Below, piece after piece: positions 35,645 to 46,988 of a stretch of 64,000 nucleotides of DNA. Within the stretch, counting starts at the first letter, position 1, and the number at the start of each line of letters is the position of its first letter. The notes beneath the pieces were generated by a model that did not search any database, was not told where the DNA came from, and saw nothing but the letters and a program-made list of their open reading frames with translations. Made by a program: the position numbers and the translations under genes. This DNA is from Phytopseudomonas daroniae (GTDB taxonomy: Bacteria; Pseudomonadota; Gammaproteobacteria; Pseudomonadales; Pseudomonadaceae): NCBI RefSeq assembly GCF_004327285.1, contig NZ_QJUI01000002.1:297439-361438 (forward strand), in the 5' to 3' direction.

Positions 35645-38214
35645 AAACCAACGAGCCGTCCGCCCTGAGCGAGTACCTGGACAGCCTGCCTCTGAGTGCC
35701 AGCGAACGTGAAGAATTGGCCGACTGCCGCGACTTCACCGAACTGCACAGCCGCCTTGGTGGCGTGCAGGCGGCGAGTGCCGAAGAGGCCGTTCACAAGT
35801 CGGCTGCCCGGCGTATCGAGCTGGGCGCCGGAGAAGCACTGGAAGCCACCGGCCTGCTGTCGATGGACGCAGCCGGACGGCCCATCCTGCGGGCCGCTCC
35901 GCCTCTCAAACGCACCAAGATGACTCCCGAGCCATGGCGAACCAACCTGCTGGCCCGCGGTTTGCGTGCTTTATTTGGCAAGGCCAATCCCCCACGACCA
36001 CCCAAACGCAAACTGGAGCCAGCACGCTGGCGCCGGGTCGGCTCGCTGCGTCGCTATGTATTGCTGCTGCTGATGCTGGGGCAAACCGCAGTCGCTACCT
36101 GGTACATGAACAGCATCCTGCCCTACCAGGGCTGGACACTGATCAACCTGCAGGAAGTCATGGAGCAAGGCTGGCAGGACAGCCTGCTGCAGGTTCTGCC
36201 CTATGTGGTGCAAGGCAGCATTCTGGCGCTGTTCTCGCTACTGTTCTGCTGGGTGTCAGCGGGTTTCTGGACGGCTCTGATGGGCTTCTGGGAGTTGCTG
36301 CGCGGCTATGACCGCTACGGTATTTCCGGCAGCAGCGCCGGTGACGAACCGATCGACGCCAAGGCTCGCACCGCGATCATCATGCCGATCTGCAACGAGG
36401 ACGTGCCTCGGGTCTTCGCAGGCCTGCGCGCCACCTACGAATCCGTGGCCGCCTCCGGCGAGCTCGATCAGTTCGACTTCTTCGTCCTCAGCGATACCGG
36501 CGATGCCGACATCGCTGTGGCCGAACAGCGCGCGTGGCTGGAGCTATGCCAGGAGACCAAGGGTTTCGGCAATATCTTCTACCGCCGCCGTCGTCGCCGG
36601 GTGAAACGCAAGAGCGGCAACATCGACGACTTCTGCCGTCGCTGGGGTGGCGATTACCGCTACATGGTGGTGCTCGACGCCGACAGCGTGATGAGCGGCG
36701 AATGCCTGACCAAGCTGGTGCGGCTGATGGAAGCCAACCCACAAGCCGGCATCATCCAGACGTCGCCAAAAGCCGCCGGCATGAACACCCTGTATGCGCG
36801 CCTGCAGCAGTTCGCCACCCGCGCCTATGGCCCGCTGTTCACCGCCGGCCTGCACTACTGGCAGCTGGGCGAATCCCATTACTGGGGCCACAACGCGATC
36901 ATCCGCATGCAGCCGTTCATCGAGCACTGCGCCCTGGCTCCGCTGCCAGGCAAAGGTTCGTTCGCCGGCGCCATCATGTCCCACGATTTCGTCGAAGCAT
37001 CGCTGATGCGTCGGGCCGGCTGGGGTGTATGGATCGCCTACGACCTGCCGGGCAGCTATGAAGAGCTGCCGCCCAACCTGATCGACGAGTTGCAGCGCGA
37101 CCGTCGCTGGTGCCACGGCAACCTGATGAACTTCCGCCTGTTTCTGGTCAAGGGCATGCACCCGGTACACCGCGCCGTATTCCTGACCGGAGTGATGTCC
37201 TACCTGTCGGCACCGCTGTGGTTCATGTTCCTGCTGCTGTCCACTGCCCTGCTGGCCATTCATACGTTGATGGAACCGCAGTACTTCCTAGTGCCCGGTC
37301 AGCTGTTCCCGGTATGGCCGAGGTGGAACCCGGAAAAAGCCATCGCGCTGTTTTCTACCACCCTGACCCTGCTGTTCCTGCCCAAGCTACTCGCCGTGAT
37401 CCTCATCTGGATCAAGGACGCCAAAGCCTATGGCGGTGCCTTCAAGGCGACCCTGAGCATGCTGCTGGAGATGCTCTTCTCCGTGCTGCTGGCTCCGGTA
37501 CGCATGCTGTTCCACACCCTGTTCGTAAGTGCCGCGTTCCTGGGTTGGTCCGCCACCTGGAATTCGCCGCAGCGTGACAACGGCGTCACCACCTGGGGCG
37601 ACGCTGTGCGCCGCCATGGCTGGCAGACATTGCTGGGTGTGGTCTGGACGGCAGGCGTGGCCTGGCTCGATCCGAACTTCCTGTGGTGGCTGTCACCGAT
37701 CGTGGTATCGCTGATGCTGTCGATTCCGGTGTCGGTGTTCTCCAGCCGACTCAGCCTGGGTCTGCGCAGCAAGAAGCGCAGCCTGTTCCTGATCCCCGAG
37801 GAATCCAACCCGCCTCAGGAACTGCTGTCCACCTATGCCTATACCCGGCATAACCGCGAACACGCCATGGAGAATGGTTTCCTCGAAGCCGTGCTGCGCC
37901 CCTTCCCCAACGCACTGGCGTGCGCCATGGCCACGGCCCGTCACGGTGAAGCACCGTTGATCGAGCAGGCGCGGCAGCGGGCCCTGCGCGAAGCCCTGGA
38001 AATGGGCCCGAAAAAGCTCGACGGCAAGAGCAAGCTGGCACTGCTCAGTGATCCGGTACTGCTTGCCCGCCTGCACGCGCAGCTTTGGCAAAAGGCCGAG
38101 CAGCACCCGCTGTGGCGCCATGCTTACAACCAGAGCCCCCCGCCGCAGGCGGATCAGGGCAACCTGGCGTTCAAGCTGCCTGAGGTCGGCGTCACCTCAC
38201 CCCTGGTCAACTGA
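35641..38214 (+). CDS. opgH: Glucan glucosyltransferase OpgH (MdoH)
   Basis: An 857-residue inner-membrane family-2 glycosyltransferase that polymerises glucose from UDP-glucose into linear beta-1,2-glucan and feeds it to the periplasm. The cytosolic catalytic domain sits between membrane segments. The nucleotide-sugar Asp region [20 protein letters not shown], the DxD-type LDADSVM, the acceptor Asp in MSHDFVEA and the Q-x2-RW motif ([11 protein letters not shown]) are all visible. The final ~100 residues are cytosolic. Its 3' end overlaps the convergent hydroxypyruvate isomerase gene by 8 bp. Confidence 0.95.
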   Translation: MKTNEPSALSEYLDSLPLSASEREELADCRDFTELHSRLGGVQAASAEEAVHKSAARRIELGAGEALEATGLLSMDAAGRPILRAAPPLKRTKMTPEPWRTNLLARGLRALFGKANPPRPPKRKLEPARWRRVGSLRRYVLLLLMLGQTAVATWYMNSILPYQGWTLINLQEVMEQGWQDSLLQVLPYVVQGSILALFSLLFCWVSAGFWTALMGFWELLRGYDRYGISGSSAGDEPIDAKARTAIIMPICNEDVPRVFAGLRATYESVAASGELDQFDFFVLSDTGDADIAVAEQRAWLELCQETKGFGNIFYRRRRRRVKRKSGNIDDFCRRWGGDYRYMVVLDADSVMSGECLTKLVRLMEANPQAGIIQTSPKAAGMNTLYARLQQFATRAYGPLFTAGLHYWQLGESHYWGHNAIIRMQPFIEHCALAPLPGKGSFAGAIMSHDFVEASLMRRAGWGVWIAYDLPGSYEELPPNLIDELQRDRRWCHGNLMNFRLFLVKGMHPVHRAVFLTGVMSYLSAPLWFMFLLLSTALLAIHTLMEPQYFLVPGQLFPVWPRWNPEKAIALFSTTLTLLFLPKLLAVILIWIKDAKAYGGAFKATLSMLLEMLFSVLLAPVRMLFHTLFVSAAFLGWSATWNSPQRDNGVTTWGDAVRRHGWQTLLGVVWTAGVAWLDPNFLWWLSPIVVSLMLSIPVSVFSSRLSLGLRSKKRSLFLIPEESNPPQELLSTYAYTRHNREHAMENGFLEAVLRPFPNALACAMATARHGEAPLIEQARQRALREALEMGPKKLDGKSKLALLSDPVLLARLHAQLWQKAEQHPLWRHAYNQSPPPQADQGNLAFKLPEVGVTSPLVN

Positions 38215-38998
38215 CCGCAGGCGCCCGCCACGCGGTCATCCAGCCCAGGCTGGTACGAGTATCGTCTCCTTCGGGACGGTACTCGGCACCTAGCCAGCCC
38301 CGATAACCACTGTCACTCAACGCCTGCCACAAGGCAGCGAAATCGATATCGCCACTCCCCGGCGCACCGCGCCCCGGACAGTCGGCGAATTGCACATGAC
38401 CGATGCGCCCGGCCAACGTTTTAACAGCCGCGACTGGATCGATCCCCTGCCGCGCCATGTGATAGATATCCAGCTGAACCTGGAAATTATCATGCCCGAC
38501 CTGCGCCAGCAGCGTCTGTAGATGCTCCGGTGTGTTGACCAGAAAGCCCGGCATGTCGATGGGATTGATCGCCTCACTCACCACCCCGATCCCTAGTGTC
38601 TGAAACGCCTCGGCCGCCTTGTGGATGTTGTCCCTCAAGACAGCCAGCGCCTGCTCCGGCCCAGCGCCCTCTGGCAGCCGCCCGGGCAGAACGTTGATCA
38701 ACTGCGGACGCACCATGGCGGCATAGGTCAGTGCATCCTGCAATGCCTGGTCGAATTCACGCTGGCGCGCGGGAACCGCCGCCAGCCCAGGCCCGCCGGT
38801 AAGGAAATCGCCACCCGGGAAATTCATCAGCACCAGCGGCATACCCGCCCGCGCCAATTCGTCTTTCAGGCGAAGCGCCGGCACTTCGTAGGGAAACTGG
38901 ATTTCCACACCGTCAAAGCCCGCCGCAGCGGCGGCAACGATACGCTCGAGCAATGGCCGCTCGGTGAACAGCATCGTCAGGTTGGCGGATATCTTCAT
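38207..38998 (-). CDS. Hydroxypyruvate isomerase-type TIM-barrel protein
   Basis: About 263 residues from the ATG at 38996-38998, where family similarity begins ([20 protein letters not shown]); the longer open frame upstream is not credible. It is a xylose-isomerase-like TIM barrel. Family features are [36 protein letters not shown] and [20 protein letters not shown], with metal-binding Glu/Asp/His. Relatives are Hyi (hydroxypyruvate to tartronate semialdehyde) and OtnI. No glyoxylate carboligase or reductase gene is adjacent, so the exact reaction is uncertain. Confidence 0.85.
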   Translation of the reverse strand: MKISANLTMLFTERPLLERIVAAAAAGFDGVEIQFPYEVPALRLKDELARAGMPLVLMNFPGGDFLTGGPGLAAVPARQREFDQALQDALTYAAMVRPQLINVLPGRLPEGAGPEQALAVLRDNIHKAAEAFQTLGIGVVSEAINPIDMPGFLVNTPEHLQTLLAQVGHDNFQVQLDIYHMARQGIDPVAAVKTLAGRIGHVQFADCPGRGAPGSGDIDFAALWQALSDSGYRGWLGAEYRPEGDDTRTSLGWMTAWRAPAVS

Positions 38999-39218
38999 GC
39001 ATGACCTCAGACTGGCGCCGACCAATGGAGCAACCGGACGCTCGAAGTGGTTGAACGTACTCACCACCCAACGGCGGTGTCTGCGCCATTGCTCGTGGCG
39101 CATAGCTTTGCCCATGGGCCGCGCTGCGGCAGGTTGGAACCTACAGCGCAGCCTATTGGTGCTTTCAGAGCTGTTTTTAATGCCACAGGGCTGACACGCT
39201 GCAGACCGTGACAGGTGC

Positions 39219-39587
39219 TTACAGACCATCCTTCTCCAGATGATCGAGGTCGACCGGATCGCCACTGTGGGCCCCCAGGCGCTGACGGATATCCTCGAAC
39301 ATCTGATCGAACTCTTCATGCTCGTGACTGATCAGCACCACGCTGGTCGGCAGACCATGCTTGTGGGCCAATCGGCTTACCACGCTGGCGAAATTGAACG
39401 CGGTATCACGGTGCAGTTCGAACGACTCGTCGAACGCCGCACCTGCGATTTCGCCCTTGAGGGTCATGTGCAACATCGCCCCTTCGGCCGCATCCTGACG
39501 CACGTCGTAATGCAGGTCGATGGCATAGATGGGGATATCCCCGGTCGCCACGCTGTTGCCGCGAAATAAATGGCCGGGCTCGAACAT
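39219..39587 (-). CDS. Conserved hypothetical protein (possibly DUF5064)
   Basis: A 122-residue, slightly acidic soluble protein starting MFEPGHLFRGNSVATGDIPI. It has alternating strands (YAIDLHYDVRQ, AMLHMTLKGEIAG, FDESFELHRDTAF) and a helical, charged C-terminus (HEEFDQMFEDIRQRLG). There is no signal peptide. It looks like the small Pseudomonas-restricted DUF5064 family, but that name is from memory. No function can be assigned; it stands as a single gene. Confidence 0.72.
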   Translation of the reverse strand: MFEPGHLFRGNSVATGDIPIYAIDLHYDVRQDAAEGAMLHMTLKGEIAGAAFDESFELHRDTAFNFASVVSRLAHKHGLPTSVVLISHEHEEFDQMFEDIRQRLGAHSGDPVDLDHLEKDGL

Positions 39588-39792
39588 ATGCAGGCTCCTG
39601 CGCTGAAGGGGTTACCGGAACATCGATTACGTTCCAGGCTCCTGAGCATAGACACCAGGGTTCAGCGATGATGCCAGACAGTCGATGCACAAAAATAGCG
39701 CAATTTACGCACCAAAAAGAACCACGACTATTATCTGCAACCTCTGGAAATGCCCATTCCAGAGCGGCTAAAACGGGTGTTCGAAACCAGCG

Positions 39793-40098
39793 CTACTTTT
39801 CGGCGCGCTCCTGCACCAGAACCCAGGGGGCGACCACCACGGCCCAGAGCGACGGATCACGCGCCAGCAGATCCTCGGCGTGAGCATCGCTCAATACCGC
39901 GACCCGTCCCGAATCCAGCCAGGCGGCAACCGTTTCTCGATGGTTCTCGGCAACCGCCTCGGCGACCGCGATCAGATCTTCGTCACTGTCGACCCAGAGC
40001 AGCGAGCCCCGGGCGAAAAACGGTTGCAGCTCCTGCCAGCGGATGGGGGCGGTTTCGCCGAGCAATTTGGCATAGAGGGTGCTTGGTTGTTCGTTCAT
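39793..40098 (-). CDS. DUF2288 family protein
   Basis: About 101 residues from the ATG at 40096-40098 (an alternative start lies four codons upstream at 40110). It reads STLYAKLLGETAPIRWQELQ, FFARGSLLWVD, DEDLIAVAEAVAENH and VAAWLDSGRV, the pattern of the short DUF2288 proteins of proteobacteria. Soluble, helical, no known function. It is divergent from the braC operon. Confidence 0.78.
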   Translation of the reverse strand: MNEQPSTLYAKLLGETAPIRWQELQPFFARGSLLWVDSDEDLIAVAEAVAENHRETVAAWLDSGRVAVLSDAHAEDLLARDPSLWAVVVAPWVLVQERAEK

Positions 40099-40289
40099 GG
40101 CAGGTTCCATCGTGAAGGGCCGTTTTTTCGACGGCCGCCATGATAACGGTGGGTGGCGAGCAGACAAACCGTGTCAACCATCCGTCAGTCAGGAATCCGC
40201 CGTTTTTCTATACATTCCTTGCAATTACGCGACATTCCTACCCTTCGCCCTCGACTGCCGACTTTCCAAGGCGCAAATCAGCGCTCTAC

Positions 40290-40305
40290 ACTGTATCGGT
40301 ACAGT
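40290..40305. promoter_or_regulatory. Palindrome upstream of braC
   Basis: ACTGTATCGGTACAGT is a near-perfect dyad (ACTGTA-TCGG-TACAGT), 86 bp before the braC start. It resembles operators of GntR/MocR-type regulators. It is two bases too short between its CTG and CAG ends for a LexA box. It is a candidate regulatory site for the bra operon. Confidence 0.4.
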
Positions 40306-40391
40306 TGCCGGGAGTATGGCCGGAAAGTCGACTCCGGTTCTGTTGCCTTGGCTACCAGAACTACAACAATGAACACAACGAGTGGAGCACT

Positions 40392-41513
40392 ATGAACAAC
40401 GCTACTAAGCAGATTTCCAAGCTGTTCGCCGCTATGGCCCTGGCTGGCGCTGCCAGCTACTCGGTCGCCGCCGACAACATCAAGATCGCCATGGCTGGCC
40501 CGGTGACCGGTGCTGTTGCCCAGTACGGCGAGATGCAGTTCATCGGTGCCAAGATGGCCATCGAACAGATCAACAAAGCCGGTGGTGTGAACGGTGCTCA
40601 ACTCCAGGGCGTGGTCTATGACGACGCATGCGATCCCAAGCAAGCCGTGGCCGTTGCCAACAAGATCGTCAACGATGGCGTCAAGTTCGTCGTTGGCCAC
40701 CTGTGCTCCAGCTCCACCCAGCCAGCTTCGGACATCTACGAAGACGAAGGCATCTTGATGATCACCGCGGCCGCTACCAGCCCGGAAATCACCGCCCGTG
40801 GCTACGAGCTGATCTTCCGCACTATCGGCCTGGACAGCCTGCAAGGCCCGACCGCCGGCAACTTCATCGCGGATAACATCAAGCCGAAGAACGTCGCCGT
40901 CATCCATGACAAGCAGCAGTACGGCGAAGGCATTGCCAGCGCGGTCAAGCAGACCCTGGAATCCAAAGGCGTGAAAGTCGGCCTGTTCGAAGGTATCAAC
41001 GCCGGCGACAAGGACTTCTCCTCGCTGATCGCCAAGCTCAAGCAACAAGGCGTGGACTTCGTCTACTACGGCGGCTACCACCCAGAGCTGGGCCTGCTGC
41101 TGCGTCAGTCCAAGGAAAAAGGCCTGGACGTTCGCTTCATGGGCCCTGAAGGCGTCGGCAACAAGGAAATCTCGGCCATCGCCGGCCCGGCTTCCGAAGG
41201 CATGCTGGTGACCCTGCCGCAATCCTTCGACCAGGATCCGAAGAACAAGGCGCTGGTTGACGCGTTCAAGGCCAAGAACGAAGACTCTAGCGGCCCGTTC
41301 GTGTTCCCGGCCTACGCTGCCGTTCAGGTCATCGCCGAAGGCATCGAAAAAGCCGGTAGCACCGATACTGCCGAAGTAGCGGCCGCACTGCGCGCCAATA
41401 CCTTCGACACCCCGACCGGCACCCTCGGCTTCGACGAGAAGGGTGACCTGAAGGACTTCAACTTCGTGGTTTACGAATGGCACCAGGACGGTAGCAAGTC
41501 CGAAGCCAAGTAA
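40392..41513 (+). CDS. braC: Branched-chain amino acid periplasmic binding protein
   Basis: About 373 residues from the ATG at 40392 (GGAG 5' of it); the upstream open frame is spurious. The signal peptide ends near YSVAA. The mature start DNIKIAMAGPVTGAVAQYGE and the ligand pocket region HLCSSSTQPASDIYEDEGIL are typical of Leu/Ile/Val-binding proteins (BraC/LivJ). It binds leucine, isoleucine, valine and often alanine or threonine for the BraDEFG importer. A strong hairpin after its stop should give it a higher transcript level than the rest of the operon. Confidence 0.96.
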   Translation: MNNATKQISKLFAAMALAGAASYSVAADNIKIAMAGPVTGAVAQYGEMQFIGAKMAIEQINKAGGVNGAQLQGVVYDDACDPKQAVAVANKIVNDGVKFVVGHLCSSSTQPASDIYEDEGILMITAAATSPEITARGYELIFRTIGLDSLQGPTAGNFIADNIKPKNVAVIHDKQQYGEGIASAVKQTLESKGVKVGLFEGINAGDKDFSSLIAKLKQQGVDFVYYGGYHPELGLLLRQSKEKGLDVRFMGPEGVGNKEISAIAGPASEGMLVTLPQSFDQDPKNKALVDAFKAKNEDSSGPFVFPAYAAVQVIAEGIEKAGSTDTAEVAAALRANTFDTPTGTLGFDEKGDLKDFNFVVYEWHQDGSKSEAK

Positions 41514-41532
41514 GTCCCCCCCGCCTGAACCC

Positions 41533-41560
41533 AAAGCCCACTGCACACGCAGTGGGCTTT
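41533..41560 (+). terminator. Attenuating hairpin between braC and braD
   Basis: A perfect 12-bp stem (AAAGCCCACTGC / GCAGTGGGCTTT) with an ACAC loop is followed by GTTTATT, 19 bp after the braC stop. As a partial terminator it would explain excess binding protein over the membrane and ATPase subunits. Confidence 0.8.
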
Positions 41561-41632
41561 GTTTATTGAAAGAATTCCGGTTTCGCGCTGCGCCACAAGC
41601 GCTGCCGTGCGCGACGACCCAGGAGTTAGGCA

Positions 41633-43808
<2,176 letters not shown>

Positions 43809-43812
<4 letters not shown>

Positions 43813-44576
43813 GCCGCCCGATTTTAGAAGTGAGCGGCCTGTCCATGCGTTTTGGCGGCCTGCTGGCCGTCAACGGGGTCAGCCTCACGGTCAATGAAAA
43901 ACAGGTTGTGTCGATGATCGGCCCGAACGGCGCCGGCAAGACCACGGTGTTCAACTGCCTGACCGGCTTCTACAAGCCGACCTCGGGCAGCATCCGCCTC
44001 AACGGTGAGCAGATCGAAGGCCTGCCGGGCCACAAGATCGCTCGCAAGGGCGTGGTGCGTACTTTCCAGAACGTTCGCCTGTTCAAGGAAATGACCGCTG
44101 TGGAGAACCTGCTGGTCGCCCAGCATCGCCACATCAACACCAACTTCCTCTCCGGTCTGTTCAAGACTCCGGCGTTTCGCCGCAGCGAACGCGAGGCCAT
44201 GGATTACGCGGCGCATTGGCTGGAACAGGTCAACCTGACCGAATTCGCCAACCGCACCGCCGGCACCCTGGCCTACGGTCAGCAACGCCGACTGGAGATC
44301 GCCCGCTGCATGATGACCCGGCCGAGCATCCTCATGCTCGACGAGCCGGCGGCCGGCCTAAACCCGCGGGAAACCGATGACCTGAAAGCCCTGATCAGCA
44401 TGCTGCGTGACGAGCACAACGTCACCGTGCTGCTGATCGAGCACGACATGAAGCTGGTCATGAGCATTTCCGACCACATCTTCGTGATCAACCAGGGCAC
44501 GCCCCTGGCCGACGGCTCGCCGGAGCAGATCCGCGACAATCCGGACGTGATCAAAGCCTACCTGGGGGAAGCGTAA
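43809..44576 (+). CDS. braF: Branched-chain amino acid ABC transporter ATPase BraF (LivG)
   Basis: A 255-residue ABC ATPase. Walker A is [10 protein letters not shown] (about 37-46). The LivG-specific [20 protein letters not shown] segment is present, as are [13 protein letters not shown] in place of a classic signature, and Walker [14 protein letters not shown]. Partner of BraG; its stop overlaps the braG start by one base. Confidence 0.96.
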
Positions 44577-45277
44577 TGCTGTACTTCGACAACGTTTCCA
44601 CCTTCTACGGCAAGATCCAGGCGCTGCATGGCGTCAGCGTGGAAGTGCGCCAGGGCGAGATCGTCACCCTGATCGGCGCCAACGGCGCCGGCAAATCCAC
44701 CCTGCTGATGACCCTTTGCGGCAACCCGCAGGCGGCCAGCGGCAGCATCCGTTATCAGGGTGAAGAGCTGGTCGGCATGGAAACCCCGCTGATCATGCGC
44801 AAGAGCATCGCCGTGGTGCCGGAAGGCCGCCGCGTGTTCGCTCGCCTGACCGTCGAGGAAAACCTCGCCATGGGCGGCTTCTTCGGCAGCAAGGCGGACA
44901 ATCAGGAGCAACTGGACAAGGTGCTGCATCTGTTCCCGCGCCTGAAGGAACGCCTGGTGCAGCGTGCCGGCACCATGTCCGGCGGCGAACAGCAGATGCT
45001 CGCCATCGGCCGTGCGCTGATGAGCAAGCCCAAGCTGCTACTACTCGACGAGCCGTCTCTGGGTCTGGCGCCGATCATCATCCAGCAGATCTTCGACATC
45101 ATCGAACAGCTGCGCAAGGACGGTGTGACCGTGTTCCTGGTCGAGCAGAACGCCAACCAGGCGCTCAAGCTGGCCGACCGCGGCTACGTGCTGGAGAACG
45201 GCCGGATCGTCATGCAGGGCAGCGGTCATGACCTGCTCAACGATCCCAAGGTGCGTGACGCCTACCTGGGCGGCTGA
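44576..45277 (+). CDS. braG: Branched-chain amino acid ABC transporter ATPase BraG (LivF)
   Basis: A 233-residue ABC ATPase. Walker A is IGANGAGKST (about 34-43), with signature MSGGEQQMLAIGRALM and Walker B LLLLDEPSLGLAP. VPEGRRVFARLTVEENLAMG is the LivF hallmark. It is the last gene of the bra operon proper; a 28-codon gene follows 143 bp on. Confidence 0.96.
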   Translation: MLYFDNVSTFYGKIQALHGVSVEVRQGEIVTLIGANGAGKSTLLMTLCGNPQAASGSIRYQGEELVGMETPLIMRKSIAVVPEGRRVFARLTVEENLAMGGFFGSKADNQEQLDKVLHLFPRLKERLVQRAGTMSGGEQQMLAIGRALMSKPKLLLLDEPSLGLAPIIIQQIFDIIEQLRKDGVTVFLVEQNANQALKLADRGYVLENGRIVMQGSGHDLLNDPKVRDAYLGG

Positions 45278-45420
45278 CAGGCTATCGAAACGACCGTTTT
45301 CGAAATCCTGCCGACCCCAATCAACCTGCGGCCGCAATGGCCGCAGGTGCAGATTTAGCCTGAACGATGCCAACTGCGCTCCAGTCCCAATACTGAACGG
45401 ACAAAACAGGAGTCGCTCCC

Positions 45421-45507
45421 ATGCTGAAGTTCCTCGGCAGCACCATCGGCATCATCTTCATCATCGGCCTGCTGGTCGTGATCGGCATCTTCTCGCTGAT
45501 TTTCTGA
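45421..45507 (+). CDS. 28-residue single-span membrane protein
   Basis: A short frame with an AGGAG site 8 bp before its ATG. The product starts MLKFLGSTIGIIFIIGLLVV and ends IGIFSLIF: one hydrophobic helix with a single basic residue at the N-terminal end. It has its own terminator hairpin 16 bp downstream. A frame with start site, stop and terminator right after braG looks genuine. The function is unknown; a small regulator or stabiliser of a membrane complex is possible. Confidence 0.65.
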   Translation: MLKFLGSTIGIIFIIGLLVVIGIFSLIF

Positions 45508-45523
45508 TCGGCAGCACCTGCAG

Positions 45524-45548
45524 GCCGGGCGCCCTGCCCGGCTTTCTT
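45524..45548 (+). terminator. Rho-independent terminator after the small membrane protein gene
   Basis: The 7-bp stem GCCGGGC / GCCCGGC with loop GCCCT is followed by TTTCTTC. It ends the transcript that includes the 28-codon gene and perhaps braDEFG. Confidence 0.75.
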
Positions 45549-45614
45549 CATGCCGCGCGCATCGTGGGCCTCACGGCGGTACAATGGGCATCACTTCGCT
45601 GACGATGTCCTGCC

Positions 45615-46325
45615 ATGACCGAACCCCTACGCCTCTCCAAACGCCTGATCGAACTGACCGGCTGTTCACGCCGTGAGGCCGAACTGTATATCGAGGGCGG
45701 CTGGGTCACTGTCGACGGCGAAATCGTCGATGAGCCCCAGCGCAAGGTGCAGGACGAAACGGTCGTACTGCTCCCGGATGCCGTGGCGCAACCTCAGGAA
45801 CCGGTCACCCTGCTGCTGAATGTGCCCAGCGGGCGTTTCCCGGAACGGGCGGCCGAAGAAGTGACCCCGGACAAGCGCTGGCCCGAGGATCGCTCCGAAC
45901 TACGAACAGTCAAAGGCCATTTCGACCGGTTGACCCCGTGCATTCCCCTGCAAGCAGGCGCCGATGGCCTGCATGTACTGACTCAGGATTGGCGTATCGA
46001 ACGCAAGCTCAAAGAGGATCTGAGCAAGCTGGAGCAGGAATATGTGGTCGAAGTCAGCGGTGAGTTGTCCGAGCGCGATCTCAAACGCCTCAACCATGGC
46101 TTGGTTTTCAACGGCACCGCGTTGCCGCCCTGCAAAGTCAGTTGGCAGAACGAAACCCGCCTACGCTTTGCCCTGAAGAACCCATTACCGGGTCAGTTGG
46201 TGTTCATGTGCAACAGCGTTGGCCTCAAGGTGCTGGGCATGAAGCGCATCCGTATCGGCGGCGTGCCGATGTCCAAGGTGCAGCCCGGGCAGTGGCGGTA
46301 TCTGGGCGCCAAAGAACGTTTCTAA
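45615..46325 (+). CDS. RsuA/RluF-like pseudouridine synthase homologue with altered catalytic motif
   Basis: A 236-residue protein with an N-terminal S4 RNA-binding domain (RLSKRLIELTGCSRREAELY, about 6-25) and an RsuA-family synthase domain ending QLVFMCNSVGLKVLGMKRIR, IGGVPMSKVQPGQWRYL. In active members the motif RLD-x3-GL-LLT-D carries the catalytic Asp. Here the aligned segment is PLQAGADGLHVLTQD, so Asp is replaced by Gln (about residue 113). It may bind rRNA without modifying it, or use another acid. The family is clear; catalytic activity is doubtful. Confidence 0.82.
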   Translation: MTEPLRLSKRLIELTGCSRREAELYIEGGWVTVDGEIVDEPQRKVQDETVVLLPDAVAQPQEPVTLLLNVPSGRFPERAAEEVTPDKRWPEDRSELRTVKGHFDRLTPCIPLQAGADGLHVLTQDWRIERKLKEDLSKLEQEYVVEVSGELSERDLKRLNHGLVFNGTALPPCKVSWQNETRLRFALKNPLPGQLVFMCNSVGLKVLGMKRIRIGGVPMSKVQPGQWRYLGAKERF

Positions 46326-46520
46326 GAACCTGCCAAAGCCAGCTGCGCGTCGGCACTGCGGCGTTAAAACAGGCTCGGAATGCTCATTTACAACAGTAAA
46401 CTGCGCTTCCTCGCCTGTTTTGCCTTGCATTACTCTAGCTCGCAAGGCTTTGAACAGGTTCTAACAGCCCATTCTTCCGGCCTCGCCCTCTGGCGTGGGC
46501 CTCTTCAACCAGGAATTTTC

Positions 46521-46982
46521 ATGCTCAATAATGATGTGCTGCGCAGCCTGCGCTATATGCTCGATGTCAGCGATGCACAACTGGCCGAGATCGTTCAGCT
46601 AGGCGGCAAAACGGTGACCGCGGAAGAGATCACGGCGGTACTGAAGAAGGATGACGAGCCGGGTTATCAGGATTGCAGCGACGAGCTGCTGGCCCATGCC
46701 CTGGACGGCCTGGTGTACTTCAAGCGCGGCAAGGATGACAGTCGCCCGGCACCGGCCTTGGAACTGCCGGTTACCAACAATCAGGTGCTGAAGAAGCTGC
46801 GGGTGGCCTTCGAGCTGAAGGAGGACGATGTGCACGCCATCATGCGCAGTGTCGACTTCCCCGTGTCGAAACCGGAAATGAGCGCGCTGTTTCGCAAGCA
46901 AGGCACCAGTAACTACCGGGCCTGCGGCGATCAGTTCCTGCGTAACTTCCTCAAGGGCCTGACCCAGCGCCTGCGTGACTGA
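46521..46982 (+). CDS. yehS: DUF1456 family protein (YehS)
   Basis: About 153 residues from the ATG at 46521; the longer frame from 46380 is not family-like. Two tandem copies of the DUF1456 helical unit are visible: NNDVLRSLRYMLDVSDAQLA at the start and NNQVLKKLRVAFELKEDDVH near 82-101, each followed by a CGD/CSD-type end (DCSDELLAHALDGLV, ACGDQFLRNFLKGL). This matches E. coli YehS. Function unknown. It lies 7 bp upstream of the trmO gene. Confidence 0.9.
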   Translation: MLNNDVLRSLRYMLDVSDAQLAEIVQLGGKTVTAEEITAVLKKDDEPGYQDCSDELLAHALDGLVYFKRGKDDSRPAPALELPVTNNQVLKKLRVAFELKEDDVHAIMRSVDFPVSKPEMSALFRKQGTSNYRACGDQFLRNFLKGLTQRLRD

Positions 46983-46988
46983 TACCCC

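Noticed and set aside
40291..40304. Possible LexA box (CTG...CAG) before braC
   Set aside because: The spacing between CTG and CAG is 8, not 10, and the gene is not an SOS type. Kept only as an unassigned dyad.
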